This document shows, piece by piece, positions 43,915 through 52,677 of a DNA stretch of 64,000 nucleotides. The notes beneath the pieces were generated by a model. That model was not told the origin of the DNA. It searched no databases and was given only the letters and a program-made list of their open reading frames with translations. Made by a program: the position numbers and the translations under genes. Each line of letters starts with the position of its first letter. Position 1 is the first letter of the stretch. Source of the stretch: DASYPQ01 sp041488095 (GTDB lineage: Bacteria > Planctomycetota > UBA1135 > GCA-002686595); assembly GCA_041488095.1 (NCBI GenBank), contig JBGPOP010000018.1, forward strand, positions 20,542 to 84,541, given 5' to 3'.

Positions 43915-45137
43915 GCCGCGCCAGCTTCGTCGCGCACCTCGAGTCGGCGATCGACGGGACGGTGCTCCCGGCGCGCACCGTGCAGACCGTGCACGCCGGC
44001 CGGCCGGTGTGGGTCCGCTACGACCTCCAGGCCGTGCGCAACGCGGTCTCGCGCGAGGACCTCGCCCGCCGCCCGCCGACCTTGTGGCGCTACCGCGAGC
44101 TCCTGCCCGTGGAAGACGAGGGCCATGTCGTGACGCTCGGCGAGGGGATGACCCCGCTGCTCGACTGTCCGCGCCTCGCGCGCGCCCTCGGGATCGGCCG
44201 CCTGCTCGTCAAGGACGAGTCGCAGCTCCCGACCGGCTCGTTCAAGGCGCGCGGGATGGCCGTCGCGGTCTCGATGGCGAAACAGCTCGGGCTCCAGCGC
44301 CTCGCGATCCCGACCGCGGGCAACGCCGGCGGAGCGCTCGCGGCCTACGCGGCGCGCGCGGGGATCGAGTGCTTCGTGTTCATGCCCGAGGACACGCCGC
44401 TCGTGAACCGGGTCGAGGCGACCCTCTTCGGCGCGAAGGCGTTCCTGGTCGACGGCCTGATCGGCGACTGCGGCGCGATCGTGCGCGAGGGCCGGGAGCG
44501 CATGGGCTGGTTCGACATGAGCACGCTGCGCGAGCCCTACCGCCTGGAGGGCAAGAAGACGATGGGCCTGGAGCTCGCCGAGCAGCTCGACTGGCAACTT
44601 CCCGACGCGATCCTCTACCCGACAGGAGGCGGGACGGGCCTGATCGGGATGTGGAAGGCCTTCGCCGAGCTCGAGGCCCTGGGCTGGCTCGATTCGCCGA
44701 GGAAGCCTCGCCTCTACTCCTGTCAGTCCTCCGGCTGCGCCCCGATCGTGCGCGCCTTCGAGGCTGGCGAACGATTCGCCAGCGCGCCTCCCGACCCGCA
44801 CACGATCGCCTCGGGTTTGCGCGTGCCGACCGCGCTCGGCGATTTCATGATCCTCGACGCCGTGCGCGCCTCGGGAGGTGCTGCGCTGGCTGCGGACGAA
44901 GAGGGGATTCCGCGCTGGATGCGGCTCGCCACCCGACTCGAAGGCCTCTCGCTCTGCCCTGAGGCGGCGGTCTGCGTCGGCGTCCTCGAGCGTGCGCGGG
45001 CGGAGGGCCGGATCCGCCCCGCGGAGACCGTGGTCCTCTTCAACACCGGGGCCGCGCAAAAATACGTCGAGATCCTCGCGGCCGACCTGCCTCGGATCGA
45101 ATCGAAGTCGGTCGACTGGGAAGCCATCTCGGGCTGA
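43911..45137 (+). CDS. thrC: Threonine synthase
   Basis: A 408-residue PLP enzyme of fold type II. The PLP Lys is in LPTGSFKARGMA, the phosphate-binding segment is PTAGNAGGALAAYAARAG, and PTGGGTGLIGMWKAF is the late glycine loop. It makes threonine from O-phosphohomoserine. Homoserine kinase, the previous step, is encoded about 10 kb away (54502-55413, minus). The start is GTG in a GTGA overlap with anmK. A threonine dehydratase-like role is less likely given the length and LWRYRELLPV opening. Confidence 0.9.
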   Translation: MSRASFVAHLESAIDGTVLPARTVQTVHAGRPVWVRYDLQAVRNAVSREDLARRPPTLWRYRELLPVEDEGHVVTLGEGMTPLLDCPRLARALGIGRLLVKDESQLPTGSFKARGMAVAVSMAKQLGLQRLAIPTAGNAGGALAAYAARAGIECFVFMPEDTPLVNRVEATLFGAKAFLVDGLIGDCGAIVREGRERMGWFDMSTLREPYRLEGKKTMGLELAEQLDWQLPDAILYPTGGGTGLIGMWKAFAELEALGWLDSPRKPRLYSCQSSGCAPIVRAFEAGERFASAPPDPHTIASGLRVPTALGDFMILDAVRASGGAALAADEEGIPRWMRLATRLEGLSLCPEAAVCVGVLERARAEGRIRPAETVVLFNTGAAQKYVEILAADLPRIESKSVDWEAISG

Positions 45138-45289
45138 GGCAGCGCCCGCGAGGGAGACCCGATCGCCTCCACGGTGGGTCCCCAGGCCTCGATTACCGGG
45201 TAGACGACGCCTTCGCGGGGGGTAGAGAGCGGCTCTGGACGGCCTGGGCCGAGGCGGCGAGATCCCTGCTCCGGCCGGGCCCTCCCGGC

Positions 45290-45317
45290 TTGACCAGGCT
45301 CCCCCCCCCGTTATCAT
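45290..45317 (+). promoter_or_regulatory. Sigma70-like promoter of the HEAT-repeat gene
   Basis: TTGACC (45290-45295) and TATCAT (45312-45317) are separated by 16 bases that include a run of C at 45301-45309. This is the only convincing signal in the ~300-base gap 45138-45443 between thrC and the HEAT-repeat gene; nothing else was recognised there. Confidence 0.5.
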
Positions 45318-45443
45318 CCCCGCTCCCTACTCTTGGCACTTGCCGGGCCATGGCTCGTCCACCGCGCGTGGACCGGTCCGCCTCCACGCGACGCCCGGCG
45401 ATCCCCCCCTGAACGCCTCCAGCTGCACGCGAGAGGAATCGTC

Positions 45444-47549
45444 ATGACCGGACTGCGCCGGAACCTCGGCCTCGCCATCGCCCTCGCCGCCCTGACCGCC
45501 CCCGCTTGGGCCTCGCCCCCCGCGGGGATCGCGAGCGACGACGTCAAGGACACCTTTGGCCAGGGCGTCGAGCTCTTCCGGCGCGGAAAGAACGACGAGG
45601 CGCTGGCGGCGTTCCAGAAGGTCCTGGCCATGAGCCCGAGCCAGGACGCGGCCTACGCGCTGTGGAAGGAGACCGACTACTCCGTGTGGCGCGACCTGCT
45701 CGTCGAGGGCGGGCAGTTCGAGCTCGCGGCCAAGCGCCTGATCGAGCTGGCGCGCCTCGGCCGTAAGGCCCACGCGACCGACGAGGCCGCGATCAAGGCC
45801 CTGGTCGTCACGGTCATTTCGGACGGAGACGCTCTGGCGCGGCGCAAGGCTCTGCTCGCGCTCTCGGCTGACCACGGCGAGTATGCCGTGCCCTATCTCC
45901 TGCCGTACCTCTCGGGCGAGAACGGCGACGACGATCGCCGTGTCCTGGCCATGCACGCGCTCTCGCAGATGGACACCGACGTGGTCGCACCGCTCGCCGA
46001 AGCCTTCGCCAGCGAGGACCGAATCCTGCGGCGAAACGTGGCCATGGTGCTCGGCAACATCGGAGATCCGCGCGCGGCAGCCCACCTCCTGTGGGTCGCC
46101 TCGGGGGACGCCGACGACTCGGTGCGCACCGCGGCGCAGCAATCGGCGGTTCGAATCGGGGCGAAGGGCGACGCCGTCAGCGCTTTCCTGGCGCTCGGCG
46201 ACTCTTACCACCACGGCCGGAGCGACGTGCTCGGACCGCGCGGCCCGGGCGAAGTCGTGTGGAGCTTCGCGGGCAGCAAGCTCTCTTCGCAAGCGGTGCC
46301 GCAGGCTCTGTACAACGAGGAGATGGCGCTCAAGGCCTACTCGCTGGCCTTGAAGGCCGATCCCGCCTCGGTCGCTGGCCTCGCGGGGCTGGCGCGCTCG
46401 TGGATGGCGGAGAAGTCCGAGATCGAGGCCATGGGGAAGGCCGGCAGGGACGCCGGCTCGTGGAAGGCGCGCGCCGAAGCGGCCCAGGCGTTGGTCAACT
46501 CAGCCGGCGTGCAGGCGCTCGACACGGCGCTCGCCTGGTCGGTGAAGAGCGGCGACTCCTCCGCCGGCGCAGCACTCGCGCGGGCTCTCGGCGACCTCGC
46601 CGGAACGCCCACCGGCAGCCTGGAAGCGGCGCTGCGAAGCGGCGACGGCGCGATGGGCTCCGAGGCCGCCGTGGCGCTAGGCCGCATCGCCGCCCACGCC
46701 GGCTCGGCGGCTTCGCCCGAGGTGGTCGGCGCGCTCGGGCAGGCCGCCGGCCGGGACATCCAGCGCGTCGCCGCGGTGATCGGGGACAACGAAGCGTCCC
46801 GCACCGTGGCCGCAGCCCTCGAAAAGATGGGCGTTTTCGTCAGCCGCTGGGACACCGGTGCGAAGGGTGCCGCCATGGTGCGCCGCGCACCCGGTCTGGA
46901 CGTGATCGTTCTCGCCGACACGCTGCGCGACCTGACCGCCGCGCAAGTCCTCGACGAGATCAAGGCCGACGAACGCACGCAGGGCGTTCCCCTCGTCCTG
47001 CTGGCCAAGGACCCGGCCGCGGCGGCCGCGATGTACGGCGACAAGCTCGCCGGCGCCAGCAGCGGCGCAGCCGACATGGCCGCGATCGAGGCCGCGCTCG
47101 GCAAGGCTCTGGAAGGTGACCGCGCCCGGGCCGAGGGCCTGGCCGCGCGCGCGGCCGAGACGCTCGCCCACTTGGCGCACGGCGGCAAGAGCAACCTCAC
47201 GGGCGTCTTCGGCGCGCTCGTCGCGGCGACCGCGCGACCCGACGCCGTTGCGGTCCCCGCACTCCACGCGCTCGGCGCGGCCGGCGGGGCCGGCGAGGCG
47301 AGCACGCTGGTCGCGGTCCTGGCCGACGAGAAGCGCTCCGAGGGCGCACGCGTCGCTGCAGGCGATGCCGTGGCTTCGATCCTCGCGCGCAGCCCCGCCG
47401 TCCTCGACGGTGCGGCTCTCACGCAAGTCGCCGCGGTCGCCTCCTCGGGGGCACCGATCTCGGTGCGCGAGGCGGCTTCTCGCGCCATCGGCCGCGCACA
47501 GATCGATCCTGCGGCTCGCGCCGGGATCCTCCAGAAGCTGCGCGGCTGA
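45444..47549 (+). CDS. Exported HEAT/TPR-repeat protein with embedded receiver-like domain
   Basis: A 701-residue protein with signal peptide (LGLAIALAALTAPAWA). A TPR-like unit (GVELFRRGKNDEALAAFQKV) is followed by HEAT repeats (for example RVLAMHALSQMDTDVVAPL and NVAMVLGNIGDPRAAAHLL) and further helical repeats. Around residues 445-530 the pattern changes to alternating strands and helices, VAAVIGDNEASRTVAAALEK to GLDVIVLADTLRD and VPLVLLAK, which looks like a CheY receiver fold, with Asp in the phospho-acceptor strand. HEAT repeats resume to the C-terminus. GAGAGGAA lies before the ATG. Probable scaffold; partner unknown. Confidence 0.8.
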   Translation: MTGLRRNLGLAIALAALTAPAWASPPAGIASDDVKDTFGQGVELFRRGKNDEALAAFQKVLAMSPSQDAAYALWKETDYSVWRDLLVEGGQFELAAKRLIELARLGRKAHATDEAAIKALVVTVISDGDALARRKALLALSADHGEYAVPYLLPYLSGENGDDDRRVLAMHALSQMDTDVVAPLAEAFASEDRILRRNVAMVLGNIGDPRAAAHLLWVASGDADDSVRTAAQQSAVRIGAKGDAVSAFLALGDSYHHGRSDVLGPRGPGEVVWSFAGSKLSSQAVPQALYNEEMALKAYSLALKADPASVAGLAGLARSWMAEKSEIEAMGKAGRDAGSWKARAEAAQALVNSAGVQALDTALAWSVKSGDSSAGAALARALGDLAGTPTGSLEAALRSGDGAMGSEAAVALGRIAAHAGSAASPEVVGALGQAAGRDIQRVAAVIGDNEASRTVAAALEKMGVFVSRWDTGAKGAAMVRRAPGLDVIVLADTLRDLTAAQVLDEIKADERTQGVPLVLLAKDPAAAAAMYGDKLAGASSGAADMAAIEAALGKALEGDRARAEGLAARAAETLAHLAHGGKSNLTGVFGALVAATARPDAVAVPALHALGAAGGAGEASTLVAVLADEKRSEGARVAAGDAVASILARSPAVLDGAALTQVAAVASSGAPISVREAASRAIGRAQIDPAARAGILQKLRG

Positions 47550-47665
47550 TCGCTCGCGAGGCTGGACTCCCGCCGCGAAGCTAGGATGATCGATCGCCTG
47601 CTCGGCGATGGCCCGGGTGGGCCGGCGACGCACGCACGGACGCGAGCGGCGCGGCGAACAACCCG

Positions 47666-47740
47666 GCCAGAGTAGCACAACGGTAGTGCACCGCTTTCGT
47701 AAAGCGGGGGTTGCGGGTTCAAATCCCGCCTCTGGCTCCA
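47666..47740 (+). tRNA. tRNA-Thr (anticodon CGT)
   Basis: The acceptor stem GCCAGAG (47666-47672) pairs with CTCTGGC (47730-47736). The anticodon stem CCGCT/AGCGG closes a loop TTCGTAA with anticodon CGT, reading ACG (Thr). The T stem GCGGG/CCCGC flanks TTCAAAT. Discriminator T and an encoded CCA (47738-47740) complete it. Confidence 0.95.
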
Positions 47741-47845
47741 GATCCACTCGGCGAGAGGCGGGCGGCGAGTGAGCACGGAAGGACGGAGTCCGACCTCCTG
47801 CTAGCCTGGGCGCGGTCCTCCATTCGTCATCGGGAAAGGATCGTC

Positions 47846-49564
47846 TTGGCAACCGTCGTCCGTGAGCGCCTGAGGGAGCTGGAGGGCCTGAAGGGGAGAT
47901 TCGCCGGAGGGGTCCAGGCTCGCAAGCTCGAACTCCTGCGCGCCGTCGCGAGGGACCGGCTCCCTACCGCGCTTCAGGTGTCGAGGTTTCACGAGGTTCT
48001 CTGCTTCCTTCGCGCCTACCCCGACGACCGCGCGCTCCTCTCCGAGGTCGAGCGCGAGCTCGAGCGGTTCTCTTCCCGGCCCGATCTGCGCCGGCATCGC
48101 GCCGAGCTCGTGGATTCCGGGATCGCCGGCACCCCGATCCGCTTCGCCTTCTTCGCCCCGACGGCGAGCTGGCTGGCGCGCCGATTCCCAACGCGGATCT
48201 CGATCGATTGGGCCGGGTTCGAGAATCGCGAGCGGCTCGAGCGGATGCTCGATCTGCTCGTGCTGTGGTCGGAGACGCCCGCGCTCGACGAGGCCGAAAG
48301 GAGCGTGCGGCGCTGGATCGAAACGCTCAAGGGTCCGCGCGAGACGGACGCGGCCTTCCTGGTGCGGCGCTTCCAGGCCCTGCGCGCGGAGGGGCTCGTG
48401 CGCCAGCGCCTGTTCGAGGAGCTCGACGTGCCGATCGTCCTCGCGCCGGGTCCGGGGACTCCCTCGCGCACGCACGCTCGGCATCCCCGCGCGCGCACGG
48501 TCTTCCAGACCCGGCCGTTCCGGCGCGAGCGCCCCGACCTCGTCCGCGAGGTGCACCGTCCTCCGCGCTCGATCCGCTCCGTCTCGGAGGCCGAGGGCGA
48601 GGAGCTCGCCGATCTCGCCCGCGAGGCCATGGTGACGCGCAGCCGCGACCTCGACGCGTTCATGTTCGCCGATCCGCGCGACGTGCGCATGGTCGACTGC
48701 GGTGGGGGCCTGCAGTTCGCGTGCATCGGCGTGATTCCAGAGCGGCGGCTCCTGCTCGAGGCGGTGTACGGTTTCCTGACGCTCCAAAGCGGCGTTCCGA
48801 TCGGCTACGTGCTCGCCAGCGCGCTCTTCGGCTCCTGCGAGATGGCCTTCAACGTCTTCGAGACCTTCCGCGGCGGCGAGTCGGCGCACGTCTACGCCCG
48901 CGCCCTCTCGATGTGCCGCGCGCTCTTCCTCGCCGACACGTTTACGATCTACCCCTACCAGCTCGGCCATGGGAACGCAGAGGGCCTCCGCTCGGGGGCG
49001 TGGTGGTTCTACGAGAAGCTCGGCTTCCGCCCCCGGGATCGCGACGCGCTCGCGGTCTGGCGCCGCGAGCGCGCGGCGATGCGCAGGAACCCCGCTCACC
49101 GCTCCGATCTCCCGGCCCTGCGCGCACTCGCCGCGCGGAACCTGTTCTGGTCGATGGGGAAGCGCCGGGAGGACGTGATCGGCCGCTTCCCGCTCGAGAA
49201 GGCGGGCTTCGCCGCCAGCGCCTACCTCGCGGAGCGCTTCGGCTCGGACCGCGAGCGCGGCGAGAGGGTCTGCGCCGAGGAGGCCGCGCGGCTCTTGGGT
49301 CTGTCCGGCTGGAGGCGCCTGCCGCCCTCCCAGGGAGAGGCCTTCCGGCGCTGGGCGCCGCTCGTACGCGTCCTGCCGGGAGTCGAGTCCTGGGGAGCCG
49401 TCGATCGTTCGTCCCTTGCGCGGGTCGTGCGCGCCAAGGGGGGCCGCCGCGAGTCCGACTTCGTGCATCTCTTCGACCGCCACGCGCGCCTGCGCTCGGC
49501 GCTGTGCACCCTGGCCGGGATCCACTCCTCCGCTCCGAGCGGCCGGATCGAGAGAGCGCGCTGA
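47846..49564 (+). CDS. Hypothetical protein with GNAT-like acetyltransferase region
   Basis: About 572 residues, start TTG 47846 with AAAGGA five bases upstream; an upstream extension would run into the tRNA gene. No family is recognised for the whole protein. Residues ~290-430 contain alternating strands and helices ending in SGAWWFYEKLGFRPRDRD, the Y.KLGF ending typical of GNAT acetyltransferases. They are preceded by FNVFETFRGGESAHVYARAL and TIYPYQLGHGN. The flanking regions are helical, Arg-rich and without obvious membrane segments. It stands alone after tRNA-Thr. The acetyltransferase suggestion is tentative. Confidence 0.65.
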   Translation: MATVVRERLRELEGLKGRFAGGVQARKLELLRAVARDRLPTALQVSRFHEVLCFLRAYPDDRALLSEVERELERFSSRPDLRRHRAELVDSGIAGTPIRFAFFAPTASWLARRFPTRISIDWAGFENRERLERMLDLLVLWSETPALDEAERSVRRWIETLKGPRETDAAFLVRRFQALRAEGLVRQRLFEELDVPIVLAPGPGTPSRTHARHPRARTVFQTRPFRRERPDLVREVHRPPRSIRSVSEAEGEELADLAREAMVTRSRDLDAFMFADPRDVRMVDCGGGLQFACIGVIPERRLLLEAVYGFLTLQSGVPIGYVLASALFGSCEMAFNVFETFRGGESAHVYARALSMCRALFLADTFTIYPYQLGHGNAEGLRSGAWWFYEKLGFRPRDRDALAVWRRERAAMRRNPAHRSDLPALRALAARNLFWSMGKRREDVIGRFPLEKAGFAASAYLAERFGSDRERGERVCAEEAARLLGLSGWRRLPPSQGEAFRRWAPLVRVLPGVESWGAVDRSSLARVVRAKGGRRESDFVHLFDRHARLRSALCTLAGIHSSAPSGRIERAR

Positions 49565-49629
49565 GAAACGACCGCGGCGGCCGGAACGAGTCCAGCCGCC
49601 GCGTGAACCGATTCTCGGAGACGGTCGAT

Positions 49630-49992
49630 CTAGTAGCGGTCTTGTCCCCCGCGCCCGCCGCCCCGTCCGCCGCCGCCGCCGCCGCCGCCGTAGCCGCCGC
49701 GGCTACCGCCGCCGCCGCCCGTGCGAGCGCCGCCGCCGCCCTGGCGCTCCTGGGCCTCGTTGACACGCAGGGCTCGGCCGTCCATCTGCGTGCCGTCCAG
49801 GGCCTGGATCGCCGCCGCGGCGTCCTCGTTGGAGCCCATCTGGACGAAAGCGAAGCCTCGGGGCTGCCCGGTCATGCGATCGGTGATGACGGCGACCTCC
49901 TTGACCTGGCGACCGTCCGCCGAAAAGGCGGCGCGGAGGTCCGCTTCGGTCGTGTTGTAACTGAGGTTGCCGACGAAGAGTTTGCTACCCAT
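49630..49992 (-). CDS. RRM-type RNA-binding protein with Gly-rich tail
   Basis: A 120-residue protein. One RNA-recognition motif occupies residues 1-80: RNP2 is KLFVGNL, RNP1 is RGFAFVQM. A Gly/Arg-rich tail of ~35 residues (GGGGGSRGGYGGGG type) follows. Such single-RRM proteins in cyanobacteria and other bacteria are often cold-induced RNA chaperones. The start at MGSKLF fits the family. The ribosome site is weak; the ~120-base leader may fold, with a GGCCAGAGG/CCTCCGGCC hairpin at 50079-50099. Confidence 0.95.
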   Translation of the reverse strand: MGSKLFVGNLSYNTTEADLRAAFSADGRQVKEVAVITDRMTGQPRGFAFVQMGSNEDAAAAIQALDGTQMDGRALRVNEAQERQGGGGARTGGGGGSRGGYGGGGGGGGRGGGRGGQDRY

Positions 49993-50110
49993 GAGAAGAC
50001 TCGAAGTGCCTTTCTGATCGCCGAACGCCTCAGAAACCCTTGGCGAGCAGCGCGCAGTGCAGGGGACGAATGGAAAGGGGCCAGAGGCTGCCTCCGGCCC
50101 TCGGTCGAAC

Positions 50111-50140
50111 ATTTGAGCCTCCGCCCGGCCGAACCGTCAA
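50111..50140 (-). promoter_or_regulatory. Candidate promoter for the RRM gene
   Basis: On the minus strand TTGACG (50140-50135) and TCAAAT (50116-50111) are 18 bases apart. This would give a ~110-base leader, as is common for cold-shock RNA-binding proteins. The match is moderate. Confidence 0.35.
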
Positions 50141-50216
50141 CCCCCCCCTGGCCCTGCTCCGCCGTGGCTGGCACCCCCCTCCACCTGAGGCATAGACTGC
50201 CCAGGCCTTGTTGTTC

Positions 50217-51014
50217 ATGCCCAGCGTCCGCCCCCTCTTCATCGGGGTCGTGCACCTCCTGCCGACGCCGGGGGCGCCGCGATGCGAGGGGCCGCTCGCG
50301 CAGGTGATCGCCCGCGCCGCCGCCGACGCGCGCGCGCTGGCGCAGAACGGCTGCGACGCCCTGATCGTGGAGAACTTCGGCGACGCGCCGTTCTATCCAG
50401 GATCCGTTCCGCCCGAGACCGTGGCTGCGCTGGCACTGTGCACGAGTGCCGTGATCGCCGCGGCGAAGCCCGTCCCTGTCGGGGTCAACGTGCTGCGCAA
50501 CGACGCGCGGGCGGGGCTGGGCATCTGTGCCGCGACCGGAGCCCTCTTCCTGAGGGTCAACGTCCACGCCGGTGCCGCGGCGACCGACCAGGGCTTGATC
50601 GAAGGCCGCGCCCACGAGACGCTGCGCGAACGGGCGCGTCTTGCGCCCGGGATCGCGATCCTCGCCGACGCGCACGTCAAGCACGCGACTCCGCTCGGGA
50701 AGGAGAGCCTGGCCCAGGCCGTGCGCGAGCTCGTCGCTCGCGCGCTCGCCGATGCGGTGATCGTGTCCGGCCCGGCGACGGGAGTGCCTCCCGCTGCTGC
50801 CGACCTGCGCGAGGCGCGCGAGGCGGCCGGCGCAGCCCCGATCCTGATCGGCTCGGGCCTCTCCGCCGAGAACGCGGCCGTGATCCTGCCCCTTTCCGAC
50901 GGCGCGATCGTGGGCACCGCGCTCGAGCGGGACGGCCGCACGGGCCAGCCGGTCGACCCTGCCCGGGTGGCGCGGATCCGCAAGGTCTTCGACGCGCTGC
51001 GGGCGCGCTCCTGA
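50217..51014 (+). CDS. BtpA/SgcQ family TIM-barrel protein
   Basis: A 265-residue protein with FIGVVHLLPTPGAPRC at the N-terminus, LAQNGCDALIVENFGDAPF, GVNVLRNDARAGLGI, DAHVKHATPL, and SDGAIVGTALERDGR near the end. These are the BtpA blocks. BtpA was described in cyanobacteria as needed for photosystem I stability; the general biochemical activity is unknown and the family is widespread in non-photosynthetic organisms. ATG 50217 is preferred over TTG 50208. moaB follows 18 bp later. Confidence 0.88.
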   Translation: MPSVRPLFIGVVHLLPTPGAPRCEGPLAQVIARAAADARALAQNGCDALIVENFGDAPFYPGSVPPETVAALALCTSAVIAAAKPVPVGVNVLRNDARAGLGICAATGALFLRVNVHAGAAATDQGLIEGRAHETLRERARLAPGIAILADAHVKHATPLGKESLAQAVRELVARALADAVIVSGPATGVPPAAADLREAREAAGAAPILIGSGLSAENAAVILPLSDGAIVGTALERDGRTGQPVDPARVARIRKVFDALRARS

Positions 51015-51032
51015 GGCGCGGAGATCGGCGCG

Positions 51033-51548
51033 ATGGGTCTCGAGGAGCACAGGCAGGAATCACCGGCTGGGATCCGCTTCGCAGTGATCACGGTCAGCGA
51101 CACGCGTGACTCCGCGAGCGACCGCGGCGGGGACTACCTCGTTCGGGCGATCACCGAGGCCGGCCACGAGGTTGCGTCCAGGAAGATCGTGCGCGACGAG
51201 GCGAGCGAGATCGAGCGTGCCGTGCGCGGGGCGGCAGCGCGCGCGGACGTCGACCTCGTCCTGACGACCGGCGGAACGGGCATCGCACCGCGCGACGTGA
51301 CTTCGCCGACGCTCGAGAGGATATTCGAGAGCGGGATTCCGGGCTTCGGCGAGCTGTTCCGATGGCTTTCCTTCCGCGAGATCGGCAGCGCGGCGATCCT
51401 CTCGCGCGCGACAGCTGGGATCGTGAGCGGCAAAGTCGTCGTCGGACTGCCCGGCTCGCCCAAGGCGCTCGAGCTGGCCATGCGCGAGATCGTGCTCGCG
51501 GAGGCGGGACACCTCGTGTCGCAGACCCGCGGTCCGAGGAAGGGCTGA
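51033..51548 (+). CDS. moaB: Molybdenum cofactor biosynthesis protein MoaB/MogA family
   Basis: A 171-residue MoCF-fold protein. FAVITVSDTRD at the start, LVLTTGGTGIAPRDVTSPT in the middle and GIVSGKVVVGLPGSPKALEL later are the molybdopterin-binding motifs. The family adenylylates molybdopterin. CinA at the start of the window carries a related MoCF domain but is not linked. No other Mo-cofactor gene is in the window. It is likely co-transcribed with btpA. Confidence 0.92.
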   Translation: MGLEEHRQESPAGIRFAVITVSDTRDSASDRGGDYLVRAITEAGHEVASRKIVRDEASEIERAVRGAAARADVDLVLTTGGTGIAPRDVTSPTLERIFESGIPGFGELFRWLSFREIGSAAILSRATAGIVSGKVVVGLPGSPKALELAMREIVLAEAGHLVSQTRGPRKG

Positions 51549-51551
51549 GCG

Positions 51552-52619
51552 CTACTTCGAGCTCCGGGGCGGAGGCAGCCCCGGCTCGGGGCCCGCGCGG
51601 TGCCAGCGGTCGGGCCCGTCCGAGCGCATCTCGAAGCCGCGCCGCCCGCGCTCGAGCCGTCCGTGGACCCAGACATAGTTCTGCCGGAACTCGCGCCCCA
51701 GGGAGCCCAGGTCGAGCGCGGCGTGTGCCTCGCGGAGCGCGGAGGAGATCCGGATCCGGACCGCCTTCTCCTTGTCCGTGGCCCGCATGAGGAGGGTCCG
51801 GTCGCCGGTCGCCTCGTCGAAGACTCCCTCCACTTCGCCGAAGACGTCGATCTCCCGCTCCGACCGCACCGCGCGCTCGAGCGAGTCGGGATCCTCGCTG
51901 TCGGCGACCTTCTCGGGCTCCGCGGCGGCCCGACCTCGGTAACCCTCGACGGCCAAAGCGCGCGCGTTCCACCAAGCCAGAAGCTCCGGGTAGGGGCGCT
52001 TGACCGCGGGCGCGCCGGGCGTCCTGGGCTCGTTGGTCGCGGGGTTCCAGATCCCTAGCCTGGCCTCGCGAGCCGTCCTTTGCGCCGCGACGAAGGCAGC
52101 CGGGTCGATCAGGTCGTTCCCGTACTTGTTGAAGTAGGGGCTCCTGCCGACCCGTACGAGCATCAGGTTGTAGTCGGTGCCGTCGGGGAGCAGCACGTGG
52201 CACAGGAGCCGGCCGTAGACGTCCCTCTTCTCGACATCGCCGGGGAACAGGAGGCCGATCCGGGCGGGCGCGCCTTCCCGGCCGACGTCCGCGAACAGCT
52301 TCTGCGCCCACAGCGCGCACTCCTCGCCGAACACCGTCTGGGGCTTGGTCGCGCTGGATGCGTGGCCCTTGCCCAGGCGCTCCTCCGTGTCGACGGACAG
52401 GAGGCGCAGCTTCTCGATCCGGCCCTGCCGGTGCACGTGGATCGTGTCGCCGTCGACGACGCGCTCGACCTCGACCCATTCGGCGGCGGCCTTGCGCACC
52501 GCGCTCGACGCCTGCGCGCCCGCGCGCGCCGGAGCGCCCGCGGGCGCTTGCAGCGGACCGGCGAGCAGGGCAGCGCCGATCCAGGCGACGCAGATGCGGA
52601 GGAAGGGATTCTCGGTCAC
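51552..52619 (-). CDS. Exported thermonuclease-like (SNase) protein
   Basis: A 355-residue protein with an N-terminal hydrophobic segment (ICVAWIGAALLAGPL). The staphylococcal-nuclease-like OB domain starts VERVVDGDTIHVHRQGRIEK, then LRLLSVDTEER, and continues with DVYGRLLCHVLLPDG and NLMLVRVGRSPY. The catalytic pattern of Asp and Arg seems mostly kept. A C-terminal region of ~130 residues, perhaps a second OB fold, ends in a Pro-rich tail. The start GTG 52619 is chosen because it precedes the signal segment directly. It is divergent from the PtsI-like gene. Confidence 0.82.
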   Translation of the reverse strand: MTENPFLRICVAWIGAALLAGPLQAPAGAPARAGAQASSAVRKAAAEWVEVERVVDGDTIHVHRQGRIEKLRLLSVDTEERLGKGHASSATKPQTVFGEECALWAQKLFADVGREGAPARIGLLFPGDVEKRDVYGRLLCHVLLPDGTDYNLMLVRVGRSPYFNKYGNDLIDPAAFVAAQRTAREARLGIWNPATNEPRTPGAPAVKRPYPELLAWWNARALAVEGYRGRAAAEPEKVADSEDPDSLERAVRSEREIDVFGEVEGVFDEATGDRTLLMRATDKEKAVRIRISSALREAHAALDLGSLGREFRQNYVWVHGRLERGRRGFEMRSDGPDRWHRAGPEPGLPPPRSSK

Positions 52620-52677
52620 GGCGGGGACCCATCTGCGCGTTGTTCCCGAGGTGCGCAGCGGCCCGTAGGATAACCGC

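Noticed and set aside
48208..50307. 699-codon plus-strand frame across the GNAT-like gene and the RRM gene
   Set aside because: It is out of frame with the GNAT-like gene and antisense to the RRM gene; Arg/Pro/Ala-rich shadow.
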